Shown piece by piece: positions 14,955 through 23,335 of a stretch of 57,336 bases of DNA. The stretch spans positions 1 to 57,336 of the forward strand of contig CATBDC010000020.1 of the NCBI GenBank assembly GCA_949502235.1. The letters run 5' to 3'. The notes beneath the pieces are model-generated. The model did no database searches. It was given only the letters and a program-made list of their open reading frames with translations, and was not told the origin of the DNA. Within the stretch, counting starts at the first letter, position 1. Every line of letters begins with the position of its first letter. The stretch comes from an uncultured Lachnospiraceae bacterium. GTDB taxonomy: Bacteria; Bacillota; Clostridia; Lachnospirales; Lachnospiraceae. The position numbers and the translations under genes were made by a program.

Positions 14955-17591
14955 TTACATTTGCCCCTCCAGAACACCCTTCACGGCTGCTATAGCGTCC
15001 TCAATTCCTGCCGGATTTTTGCCGCCTGCCTGTGCCATATTCGGGCGGCCGCCTCCGCCTCCGCCTACGAAGGAAGCAATCTCCTTTATAAGGTTGCCCG
15101 CATGTGCTCCTTTTTCCACTGCTCCTTTTGTTGCCATTGCCATAAGTGATACTTTGCTGTCCACTGCCGAAGCAAGAACAACCACACCATCACCCAGCTT
15201 ATCCTTAAGGCTGTCGCCTAAGTCCCTAAGCCCGTTCATATCCACTCCCTCTACCTTCGCGGCGAGTAGCTTTATGCCCTTCACCTCCGTAACCTGATTC
15301 ATAATATCTCCCATTGAATCCTTGGCCATCTTACTCTTTAAGCTCTCCACCTCCGAAGAAAGGGCTTTATTTTCTGCCAGAAGACGGCCTATTCTCTCAG
15401 AAAGCTGATCCGGCTTCGCCTTCACAAGCTTTGTAAGCTCCAGAAGCTTCTCCTCAAGCTCATGGTAATATTTCATAAGCCCCTTAGCGGTAAGGGCCTC
15501 AATACGCCTTACGCCTGCCGCAACGCCTGTCTCGGAAATAATCTTAAATGCCGTGATCACGCCCGTATTTGCCACATGGGTGCCTCCGCAGAATTCCTTT
15601 GAAAATTCTCCCATACTCACCACCCGGACAATATCTCCGTACTTTTCTCCGAAAAGGGCTGCCGCCCCGGTCTTTCTTGCCTCTTCAATGGGCATATTTT
15701 CCGCTGTAACCGGAAGCCCCTTCATAATCTGCTCGTTTACAATCGCCTCCACCCTTTCTATCTCTTCCTGACTCATGGCCGAGAAATGAGTAAAGTCAAA
15801 ACGCAGCCTGTCCGCATTGACCGAAGAGCCTGCCTGCTCCACATGATTTCCGAGAACCATGCGCAGCGCCTTCTGAAGCAGATGCGTTGCGCTGTGGTTA
15901 TTGGCGGATAATGCACGCTTCTCGCGGTCCACCTTTAAGGCCACCACATCACCGGTCTTTACCATGCCCTGTGTCACACGTCCTCTGTGAGCGATTTTTC
16001 CGCCCGGAAGCTTCATGGTATCCTCCACCTGGAACACGAAGTCCTCTCTGGTAATCACGCCGGTATCCGCCTCCTGGCCGCCGCTTGTGGCATAGAATGG
16101 AGTCTCCTCTGTGAGGATGGTTCCCTCATCTCCGTCAGATAATGCTTCCACAAGCTCCGTATCTGTCGTAAGAACCGTAACCTTTGAATCTGCCTCAAGA
16201 CAGTCATATCCTACAAATGTACTTGTAATCTGAGCATCTATCTCGTCATAAACACTTGCCTCACGCCCGCTGTAGCTGTGCTCGCCAAAGGTTCCCTTCG
16301 CTTTTTGCTTCTGCTCCTTTACAGCCTCCTTAAAGCCCTCCTCATCAATGGATAAGCCCTTTTCCGCAAGGATCTCGGTAGTTAAGTCCACCGGGAAGCC
16401 GTAAGTATCATAGAGCCGGAAGGCCTCCCCGCCGGAGAGAACCTTCTCCCCCTTCTTCTCCATCTCCTCCTCAATCCCAGAAAGGATAGAAAGACCCTGG
16501 TCAATGGTCTTATTAAACTGCTCCTCTTCCTTTGCAATCACCTTAAAGATGAAATCCTTTTTCTCCTCCAGCTCCGGATAACCGTCCTTCGAGCCCTCAA
16601 TCACTGTCCCTGCAAGCTCCACAAGAAATGCCCGGTCAATGCCAAGAAGCCTGCCGTGGCGGCTTGCCCTCCTTAAGAGTCTCCGAAGCACATAGCCCCG
16701 CCCGCTGTTAGACGGCAGGATCCCATCTGAAATCATAAAGGTTACGGAACGGATATGGTCTGTAATGACACGGATAGAAATATCCGTATCCTCTTCCTTC
16801 CCATACTCTGCCCCAGCAAGCTTACACACATGCTCCCGAAGAGAGTGCAGGGTATCGATATCAAACATGGAATCCACATCCTGCACAATACATGCCAGCC
16901 TCTCAAGCCCCATGCCTGTATCAATGTTTTTCTGTTCAAGCTCCGTATAATGATTATGCCCGTCATTGTCAAACTGGGTAAATACGTTATTCCAGATCTC
17001 CATATAGCGGTCGCACTCGCACCCTACCGTACAATCCGGCTTTCCACAGCCGTATTTTTCCCCCCGGTCATAGTAAACCTCTGAACAGGGGCCGCAGGGA
17101 CCAGAGCCGTGCTCCCAGAAATTGTCCTCTTTTCCGAAACGGAAGATTCTCTCCGGCGCGATGCCAATCTCCTTGTTCCAGATCTCCCACGCCTCATCAT
17201 CCTCAAGATAAACTGACGGATAGAGCCTGTCGGGGTCTAAGCCCACTACCTCCGTTAAAAACTCCCAGGTCCAGTGGATGGACTCCCTCTTGAAATAATC
17301 CCCAAAGGAAAAATTCCCAAGCATCTCAAAAAACGTCCCGTGGCGGTCTGTCTTGCCCACATTATCAATATCACCCGTACGGATACACTTCTGGCAGGTA
17401 GTAACCCGTCTTCTCGGCGGAATCTCCTCTCCCGTAAAATATGGCTTCAGCGGCGCCATGCCGGAATTAATAAGAAGCAGGCTCTTATCATTATGGGGCA
17501 CCAGCGAAAAGCTCTTCATAGCAAGATGCTCCTTGCTCTCAAAAAATTCAAGGAACATTCTCCTAAGTTCATTTACTCCGTATTTCTGCAT
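14955..17591 (-). CDS. alaS: Alanyl-tRNA synthetase
   Basis: An 878-residue class II synthetase that charges tRNA(Ala), of standard bacterial length. The N-terminus (YGVNELRRMFLEFFESKEH) and the RVTTCQKCIRTGDIDNVG region of the catalytic core are typical. The editing domain has its zinc-type ligands in HSATHLLQKAL (about 563-573) and CGGTH (about 667-671). The C-Ala domain ends with a glycine run and RPNMAQAGG. AAGGAGG precedes the ATG. There is no T-box leader: only 118 bases separate it from the next gene. A promoter embedded in a perfect dyad lies at 17662-17700, and a short repeat flanks the gene on each side. Single-gene transcription is likely. Confidence 0.98.
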   Translation of the reverse strand: MQKYGVNELRRMFLEFFESKEHLAMKSFSLVPHNDKSLLLINSGMAPLKPYFTGEEIPPRRRVTTCQKCIRTGDIDNVGKTDRHGTFFEMLGNFSFGDYFKRESIHWTWEFLTEVVGLDPDRLYPSVYLEDDEAWEIWNKEIGIAPERIFRFGKEDNFWEHGSGPCGPCSEVYYDRGEKYGCGKPDCTVGCECDRYMEIWNNVFTQFDNDGHNHYTELEQKNIDTGMGLERLACIVQDVDSMFDIDTLHSLREHVCKLAGAEYGKEEDTDISIRVITDHIRSVTFMISDGILPSNSGRGYVLRRLLRRASRHGRLLGIDRAFLVELAGTVIEGSKDGYPELEEKKDFIFKVIAKEEEQFNKTIDQGLSILSGIEEEMEKKGEKVLSGGEAFRLYDTYGFPVDLTTEILAEKGLSIDEEGFKEAVKEQKQKAKGTFGEHSYSGREASVYDEIDAQITSTFVGYDCLEADSKVTVLTTDTELVEALSDGDEGTILTEETPFYATSGGQEADTGVITREDFVFQVEDTMKLPGGKIAHRGRVTQGMVKTGDVVALKVDREKRALSANNHSATHLLQKALRMVLGNHVEQAGSSVNADRLRFDFTHFSAMSQEEIERVEAIVNEQIMKGLPVTAENMPIEEARKTGAAALFGEKYGDIVRVVSMGEFSKEFCGGTHVANTGVITAFKIISETGVAAGVRRIEALTAKGLMKYYHELEEKLLELTKLVKAKPDQLSERIGRLLAENKALSSEVESLKSKMAKDSMGDIMNQVTEVKGIKLLAAKVEGVDMNGLRDLGDSLKDKLGDGVVVLASAVDSKVSLMAMATKGAVEKGAHAGNLIKEIASFVGGGGGGRPNMAQAGGKNPAGIEDAIAAVKGVLEGQM

Positions 17592-17623
17592 GATTTCCTC
17601 CTTGTATTCTATATACTGTTCAC

Positions 17624-17640
17624 TCCGTTCACAGTAACTT
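17624..17640 (-). repeat. Short repeat, copy 2 (alaS leader)
   Basis: On the minus strand ACTGTGAACGGAGTGAACAG sits between the alaS promoter and its ribosome-binding site, 33 bases upstream of the start codon. The core matches the copy beyond the 3' end of alaS in the same orientation. Confidence 0.55.
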
Positions 17641-17661
17641 AAAATCTACAACTATTTTCTA

Positions 17662-17690
17662 ATTATAATGACAAGCCCGCCGTTTGTCAA
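17662..17690 (-). promoter_or_regulatory. Predicted sigma-A promoter of alaS
   Basis: On the minus strand a consensus TTGACA (17685-17690) and a consensus TATAAT (17662-17667) are separated by exactly 17 bases. The -35 box occupies the loop of the dyad at 17673-17700. Confidence 0.8.
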
Positions 17691-17700
17691 CGGCGGGCTT
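17673..17700 (-). terminator. Perfect 12-bp dyad between the AAA-ATPase gene and alaS
   Basis: AAGCCCGCCGTT (17673-17684) and AACGGCGGGCTT (17689-17700) flank TGTC. It begins 9 bases past the stop of the upstream ATPase gene and so probably ends that transcript, although the following TGTCATTATAATT is a poor U-tract. It also contains the alaS -35 box. Confidence 0.55.
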
Positions 17701-17709
17701 ATTATCCTT

Positions 17710-19260
17710 TTAAACAACTGCTTCCACTAAAACCTTATCTCCTATTACAATCTCATAAACGCCAATCTGTTTATTTTTGTTAAAGTTAAAGCTCAACATG
17801 TATCCTTTCTTTTTATGGTAATCATCCAAATACTTTGTAAGCTGCTCTTCTCCGCGCATATGATATTCATTCCCCCGCCAGATCTTCATCTCGATCACAT
17901 ACTGCTCTCCTCTGTAATCTACAATCACATCTGTCCTGCCCATTGTTCTTGTCCTGGATTCGATATAATAATTGCCGGTTCCATTTATAATAGGCCGAAG
18001 ATAAAGAAGAAAGTATTTTCTTCCTGCTTCTTCAATAAATGTTTCCTTTCTGTCATGGTATAAATCATTAAAATGAACCACAAACTTTTCGAGAATTCTC
18101 TTCATATTCAGATGACCGTCAACAATAAACATATTTTTATCCTGCTTTGACGCCTTACATATTTCCATTCCTTCAGTTTCTGCCATTGAAAGAAAATAGT
18201 TATAAAGCCTTGTCTCAAAAATACGGTTTGCAATTGCGACATTGCCCTGACAGTTTTTCACAAAACCCAGCATAGCCGCATTGCTGATTGCAGGGTTATC
18301 AGAATTGTACACCGTACTTTCCCCTGCAAATAACAAAGATGAAATTACCGTGTTTAGTTCTGGTTCCTCCCGAAGCTTCCCAATCAATGAATCAAAAAGT
18401 GAATTTTCTTCTGCAAGGATAAGACGTACTGCCTCGTGAAAGCCTTTATCCGTCCATACTGAACCTTCCTTCCTGAAATCTTCTCTCCCGGGAATTTTTT
18501 CATCCATCAGCCTGCACAGTCTGGAAACAAGAAAGGGGTACCCGGATGTATAATCAAATAATAATTCTGACATCCGCCTGATATCCATTCCCGTCCTGTA
18601 ATCTTTCTCATATTCCTCAAGCATCCCGGCAATCTCTTCCTGGGAAAAGCTCATATTTACCGCGAAGTCGGCTGCAATATTCCAGGGACTGTTAACCTTA
18701 TGTTCACCATCTGTCCGAATCTTGTGCCGGATATTTCTGATATCATAAACTCCTGCCAGAATGACCGACTGGAATGTTACTATCCCTTTTAAATCTCTGT
18801 CCAGATAGCTGTTCCTAAGCTGGGCCAGAAAATCGAGAAAAACCTGATTATTTGTTGCTGAATCGACTTCATCAATGATAAGAACCGCCGGTTTATCCAG
18901 GTATCCGCAAAAAGCCCGTAATATTTCAAACATCCTCATCAAATTGAAATCAGCATCTGTTTTCAGACGCGCCAGCTCTTCTAATTTCGCTTCACACTCC
19001 TTCTGCCCCGTCAGGGAACGTCCGGCCTCATCTACAAACGCGGAAGAAAATGCATAACAAAACTTCCATTCATTTTCAAAACACGAGTGGCTTAATCTTT
19101 GAAAATCCAGACTCAGAACCATATATTCTTCCTGAAGCCTTCGCGCAAGTGCTGCAAGGATCGTTGTTTTGCCATACTGTCTTGCCCTGTTCACCGTGAA
19201 ATATGCGCCGTCATCAACCATCTTATGGATCTGCTCTAACCGTTTTTCCAGATCCACCAT
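17710..19260 (-). CDS. AAA-ATPase with C-terminal PD-(D/E)XK nuclease domain
   Basis: A protein of 516 residues from the ATG at 19260. It has the P-loop NRARQYGKTT (24-33), a Walker B PAVLIIDEVD (about 127-136), and a C-terminal PD-(D/E)XK-like core: RTDVIVDY then YVIEMKIW, about residues 444-466. This matches the multi-copy 'AAA-ATPase-like plus PDDEXK_9' family of gut bacteria, function unknown. Family-like sequence continues in frame upstream of 19260 (KRFNTTGPCIPRKHY), but that extension begins with ATA at 19308, preceded by GGGAGGGG. The ancestral ATG seems to have become ATA, so translation may start there weakly or at 19260. The gene looks more AT-rich than its neighbours, compatible with transfer. 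Confidence 0.85.
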   Translation of the reverse strand: MVDLEKRLEQIHKMVDDGAYFTVNRARQYGKTTILAALARRLQEEYMVLSLDFQRLSHSCFENEWKFCYAFSSAFVDEAGRSLTGQKECEAKLEELARLKTDADFNLMRMFEILRAFCGYLDKPAVLIIDEVDSATNNQVFLDFLAQLRNSYLDRDLKGIVTFQSVILAGVYDIRNIRHKIRTDGEHKVNSPWNIAADFAVNMSFSQEEIAGMLEEYEKDYRTGMDIRRMSELLFDYTSGYPFLVSRLCRLMDEKIPGREDFRKEGSVWTDKGFHEAVRLILAEENSLFDSLIGKLREEPELNTVISSLLFAGESTVYNSDNPAISNAAMLGFVKNCQGNVAIANRIFETRLYNYFLSMAETEGMEICKASKQDKNMFIVDGHLNMKRILEKFVVHFNDLYHDRKETFIEEAGRKYFLLYLRPIINGTGNYYIESRTRTMGRTDVIVDYRGEQYVIEMKIWRGNEYHMRGEEQLTKYLDDYHKKKGYMLSFNFNKNKQIGVYEIVIGDKVLVEAVV

Positions 19261-19347
19261 ATAATGTTTCCTGGGAATGCACGGCCCTGTCGTATTAAAT
19301 CGTTTTATGATACATCCCCTCCCTTCCCAGGTGACTATCCAGCAATA

Positions 19348-20856
19348 TTACTTCAATTCAATCTCTTCAAGCTCTTTTGGCGGAATGGGATTGGTGGACG
19401 CCTTTACAAAGTCCTTAATCTTCTTCTGGGCCTTCGCCACTGGGATATTTGTCCCGGCTCCTGCCACACAGCCTCCGGGGCACCCCATTCCTTCTATCAG
19501 ACAGCCGTTCATCTTTCCGGCTTTCGCAAGGGCAAGTACCTTCTTACACTCGGCAAGGCCTTCCGCATGCTCAATATTTACCTCTGTTCCCGGATAATAT
19601 TCTCTGATACATTTCTCAATGGCTTCCGCCACGCCTCCTGCCACCGCATAGCCGCGGCCCGCTCCTGTGGCGTTGTGGAAGGAGGATTCCGCCTCATATT
19701 TTGTAAGATCAATATCCTTTGCGTCAAACATGGCCTGCAGCTCCTCAAAGGTAATGACAAAGTCCACATCACTTCTTACGGTTCTGCGCATGGCCTCCAG
19801 CTTCTTCGCCGCACATGGCCCGATAAATACAACCTTTGCATTTGGATGCTCCTTCTTAATCGTACGGGCAGTGGCGACCATAGGCGTCAGCTCCTGGGAT
19901 ACCTGATCTACAAGATCTGGAAAATAAATCTTCGCCAGCATGGCCCAGGACGGGCAGCAGGAGGTAAGAAGGAAGGGAAGCTCCCCGGTCGTCACCTTAT
20001 TTACATAATGATGCGCCTCTGCCACCGCACCGATATCCGCTCCTAACGCAACCTCATAAAATTCAGAAAATCCAAGCTCCTGAAGGGCTGCTTTTAAGTT
20101 CCTTGGAGTAATATTATCCCCAAACTGTCCTGCATATGCCGGTGCAATCTCTGCCACAATCTCATCCCCCTCTGCAAGGGCGCGGGCAAGCTGAAAGATC
20201 TGGGACTTATCGGAAATTGCGCCAAAGGGGCAGTTTACCATACACATGCCGCAGGAAACACATTTGTCATTATTAATCTTTGCCCGTCCCTGTGCGTCAG
20301 ATTCAATAGCACCTACGCCGCACGCCTGCTGACAGGGCCGCTCCTTCTTGGAAATCGCGTCATAGGGACATGCTGATTTACATTTGCCGCATTTGATACA
20401 TTTCTCCTGATCAATATAAGACTTCCCATTAACCATAGAGATAGCGCCCTTGGGGCATACCTCCATACAGGGGTGGGCAAGGCATCCCTTACACATATTG
20501 CTGACCTCATAGCCCCTCTCTTCACACGCCATACATGCGGATGGGATAACCTGCATAAGCGGCGGCTCATAATACTTATCAGAAATATTGCTGGCCTCAA
20601 CGCCCGCTGTCAGATGCACCGGCTTGTCCTCCGGTCTGAGTGACAGGCCCATGGCAAGCCTTAAGCGCTCCCTTACGATTGAACGGGCGCGGTATACGCT
20701 GTCCCGGTACTTTGTCTCGTCATTTACCATTCTGTACGGAATTTCCTCCATATCATTGTGCAGCGTCTCGGCGTTTGCTTTAAAGCCAAGCCTTGCAACC
20801 TCCTCAAAAACTCTCCTTCTTATCCTTCTGACTGTTGTATCAAGTCCACGTATCAT
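19348..20856 (-). CDS. Monomeric-type [FeFe] hydrogenase with multiple ferredoxin-like clusters
   Basis: A 502-residue iron-only hydrogenase, catalysing reversible proton reduction to H2 with ferredoxin-type electrons during fermentation. After a helical N-terminus come Cys-rich [4Fe-4S] segments (CMACEERGY...CKGCLAHPCMEVCP, CIKCGKCKSACPYDA, CVSCGMCMVNCPFGA). The H-cluster domain has L1 TSCCPSW (about 298-304), L2 GPCAAKKLE (about 345-353) and L3 EGMGCPGGCVAGAG (about 450-463). L2 has Gly where classical HydA has Met, and L3 has GAG for GGG. AGGAGG lies 10 bases before the ATG at 20856; a GTG start at 20886 would place that site inside the gene. Divergent from a LysR gene, possibly its regulator. 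Maturases HydEFG are not in the window. Confidence 0.9.
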   Translation of the reverse strand: MIRGLDTTVRRIRRRVFEEVARLGFKANAETLHNDMEEIPYRMVNDETKYRDSVYRARSIVRERLRLAMGLSLRPEDKPVHLTAGVEASNISDKYYEPPLMQVIPSACMACEERGYEVSNMCKGCLAHPCMEVCPKGAISMVNGKSYIDQEKCIKCGKCKSACPYDAISKKERPCQQACGVGAIESDAQGRAKINNDKCVSCGMCMVNCPFGAISDKSQIFQLARALAEGDEIVAEIAPAYAGQFGDNITPRNLKAALQELGFSEFYEVALGADIGAVAEAHHYVNKVTTGELPFLLTSCCPSWAMLAKIYFPDLVDQVSQELTPMVATARTIKKEHPNAKVVFIGPCAAKKLEAMRRTVRSDVDFVITFEELQAMFDAKDIDLTKYEAESSFHNATGAGRGYAVAGGVAEAIEKCIREYYPGTEVNIEHAEGLAECKKVLALAKAGKMNGCLIEGMGCPGGCVAGAGTNIPVAKAQKKIKDFVKASTNPIPPKELEEIELK

Positions 20857-20972
20857 AACATATGTCCCTCCTGTTATTTTCTTCACGTAATTATTGTACT
20901 TGATTTCCGGCTGATTTTCAAGGTAGTTTCAGTAACCTTTCGCTGATATCATTATATGAAATTAAAAAAAAC

Positions 20973-21001
20973 TGTAAAGTCCGGCAGTGATGATGTATAA
21001 T
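20973..21001 (+). promoter_or_regulatory. Predicted promoter of the lysR gene
   Basis: A TATAAT at 20996-21001 is preceded, 17 bases upstream, by a weak -35 box TGTAAA. The start codon is at 21049. Confidence 0.5.
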
Positions 21002-21048
21002 AAAAAAATCGCAGACAAAGTAAACAGTAACAGGGAGCTTAAACTACA

Positions 21049-21927
21049 ATGGACTTAAACAAAATACACTATTTTTTCAGAGCCGCAGAGCTTAAGAATT
21101 TTACAAAGGCCGCTCAGGAATGTCATATCGCACAGACCACCATGAGCAAATATATTTCCACCTTAGAGCAGGAGCTTCATCTTAAATTATTTATCCGTGA
21201 CCAGAAAAGCCTTATGCTGACAAGCCAGGGACAGCGGTTCTATGAAGGGATGAAGGATATCTCTTTACAGTATCAGGGACTGTGCCAGAAGCTTATGAAA
21301 AACGAATCCCGGGAATTACATATTGGCGTTGCAACTACTGATTATACGGATTTTAAAATCATTGAATCCTTCGAAAAAAAGTATCCTTCTGTGTATGTCT
21401 CCTATGTTTTTTCTGATGAGGAGAAGCTTCTTATGGACTTGAAGTCCTCTAAGCTGGATGCTTTCATATGCCCTGATATGCTGGAATTTTATCACAGCAT
21501 CAGGGAACAGGTTGAGGAGCTGTCCCTTGCACGCATAAAGGTTTCCTTAGTCTGTTCCAAAAAGCTGATTGACAGGTACCATACCATTGAAAATGTCATC
21601 AGCCATGTTCCTTTTATTACAAAAGCAAAGGAAGAAAATTATCATAATTTCTGCAAGGAAGATCTGTACAGCCAGTTTCACCAGACCTTTCACGATACCA
21701 TTGTCGTAAAAGAGTTTCCAAAGCAGCTTCTGCTTCTTAGCCTGTCACATGGGTTTTCTATTCTTCCGGAGGAAAAGATCAGGGCGGAGGAAAACCTTTT
21801 GTCCTTTGAGGCAGGCGGCAGGTTTACAGAGACAGAAAAGCTGATCTGCATGAAAAGTAATCCCTCTGAATCCTTACGGCTGTTATTAAAACATTGCCGG
21901 ATGGCCGGTAATGAAAAAAAGTGCTGA
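21049..21927 (+). CDS. LysR-family transcriptional regulator
   Basis: A 292-residue regulator. The N-terminal winged helix-turn-helix (residues 1-60: LNKIHYFFRAAELKNFTKAA, then HIAQTTMSKYISTLEQEL) is the standard LysR DNA-binding domain; the rest is a periplasmic-binding-like effector domain (from about residue 88). The start has GGGAGC 10 bases upstream. It is divergent from the [FeFe] hydrogenase gene with about 190 bases between starts, the usual arrangement for a LysR protein and its target, and lies 73 bases upstream of a MATE exporter, an alternative target. The effector is unknown. A terminator follows at once. Confidence 0.92.
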   Translation: MDLNKIHYFFRAAELKNFTKAAQECHIAQTTMSKYISTLEQELHLKLFIRDQKSLMLTSQGQRFYEGMKDISLQYQGLCQKLMKNESRELHIGVATTDYTDFKIIESFEKKYPSVYVSYVFSDEEKLLMDLKSSKLDAFICPDMLEFYHSIREQVEELSLARIKVSLVCSKKLIDRYHTIENVISHVPFITKAKEENYHNFCKEDLYSQFHQTFHDTIVVKEFPKQLLLLSLSHGFSILPEEKIRAEENLLSFEAGGRFTETEKLICMKSNPSESLRLLLKHCRMAGNEKKC

Positions 21928-21943
21928 TAAAAGCACTTTTTTC
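21914..21943 (+). terminator. Terminator after lysR
   Basis: AAAAAAGTGCT and AGCACTTTTTT (21915-21925 and 21932-21942) form an 11-bp stem with a 6-base loop and its own T-run. It overlaps the lysR stop codon. Confidence 0.75.
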
Positions 21944-22000
21944 TATTTCACAAATTTCTCCTTTTGAATTATAATTACAAATCGAAAGGAGAGATTCATC

Positions 22001-23335
22001 ATGCAGCGGGATTTAACACAGGGAAGTGCTTTAAAAAATATTATTATTTTTTCATTTCCCTTTTTGATTTCTAATTTTTTACAGACCTTTTACGGAATGG
22101 CCGATTTATTTATTGTGGGGCAGTATAATGGAGCCGCCTCTCTTTCAGGCGTATCCATCGGAAGCCAGGTGATGCACATGCTTACGGTCATGATTGTGGG
22201 CCTGGCAATGGGAACCACCGTCATGATCGGACGGTATGTGGGAGAAAGAAAGGAAGAGGAAAAAAGAACTGTAATCGGAAATACGGTTCTTTTGTTTCTG
22301 GCGGTTTCCTTACTTCTTACGGTCGTACTGCTGTTATGTATAAACCCTGTAATAAGGGTGATGCTTACACCCCCGGAAGCAGTTCAGGAAACAAAATTAT
22401 ACCTGGCCATCTGTTTTATGGGAATCCCCTTTATAACTGCCTACAATGTCATAAGCTCCGTTTTCCGGGGGCTTGGAGATTCAAAAAGCCCTATGATTTT
22501 CGTAGCCTTTGCCTGCATTTTTAATATCGCGCTGGATTATTTGTTCATCGGGTATTTCGATATGCACGCCGCAGGGGCGGCCCTTGGAACCGTGCTGTCG
22601 CAGGCAGCCAGTGTGGGGATCGCTTTCACGGCTATCATCAGGAAAAGGCTCATTATAGTAAAAAAGGAAAATTTTCGTTTACATAAACCAACCATAGGGG
22701 ATATGCTTAAAATCGGTTTTCCTATCTGCATACAGGACGGGCTGATTCAGGTATCCTTTATTGTAATTACCATTATCGCGAATTCCAGGGGAGTACATAT
22801 TGCCGCCTCTGTGGGGGTTGTAGAAAAAATTATCGGCTTTCTCTTTCTGGTCCCCTCCAGTATGCTGTCCTCCATTTCTTCCATATGTGCCCAGTGTATC
22901 GGTACAAAGCAGCCTGAAAGAGCGGCCAGGACTCTTAAATACGGCTGTCTTACCGCCCTTTGCTTTGGTGTGTTCTTTACGGTGATCTGTCAGTTTATTT
23001 CAGAGCCGGTTTTATCCTTATTTACGGATGATGCCATTGTAATTACATATGGAAGCCAGTACCTGAAATCCTATGTGGCGGATTGTATTTTTGCAGCGGT
23101 TTCCTTTAGCTTCAGCGGCTTTTTTACTGCCTATGGATACTCGGTTATTTCCTTTTTGCACAATATTGCCTCCATCATCCTTGTGAGAGTGCCGGGAGCT
23201 TATCTGGCCTCCAGGTTCTACCCGGACACACTGTTTCCCATGGGGCTTGCCTCACCCTTAGGCTCCCTTTTGTCTGCTGTTATCTGCATAAATGTATATC
23301 TCTGCCTAAAGAAACGGAAGCGCTTTGACCCCTAG
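22001..23335 (+). CDS. MATE-family multidrug/Na+ or H+ antiporter
   Basis: A 444-residue integral membrane protein with about 12 hydrophobic segments in two similar halves, the layout of MATE exporters, which extrude organic cations, drugs or metabolites. Typical stretches are NFLQTFYGMADLFIVGQYNG near the N-terminus, GRYVGERKEEEKR in the first cytoplasmic loop and FRGLGDSKSPM in the middle. AAAGGAGAG precedes the ATG with good spacing. It follows lysR and its terminator, so probably has its own promoter. The last 30 bases overlap the convergent ABC permease gene. The substrate cannot be predicted. Confidence 0.93.
   Translation: MQRDLTQGSALKNIIIFSFPFLISNFLQTFYGMADLFIVGQYNGAASLSGVSIGSQVMHMLTVMIVGLAMGTTVMIGRYVGERKEEEKRTVIGNTVLLFLAVSLLLTVVLLLCINPVIRVMLTPPEAVQETKLYLAICFMGIPFITAYNVISSVFRGLGDSKSPMIFVAFACIFNIALDYLFIGYFDMHAAGAALGTVLSQAASVGIAFTAIIRKRLIIVKKENFRLHKPTIGDMLKIGFPICIQDGLIQVSFIVITIIANSRGVHIAASVGVVEKIIGFLFLVPSSMLSSISSICAQCIGTKQPERAARTLKYGCLTALCFGVFFTVICQFISEPVLSLFTDDAIVITYGSQYLKSYVADCIFAAVSFSFSGFFTAYGYSVISFLHNIASIILVRVPGAYLASRFYPDTLFPMGLASPLGSLLSAVICINVYLCLKKRKRFDP

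Noticed and set aside
17592-17709. A T-box leader before alaS
   Set aside because: The gap is only 118 bases and is filled by a promoter, a dyad and a short repeat; no T-box sequence or specifier stem fits.
17710-19308. The AAA-ATPase/nuclease as part of a defence system
   Set aside because: No partner gene, toxin or methylase lies nearby; the family is common and of unknown role.
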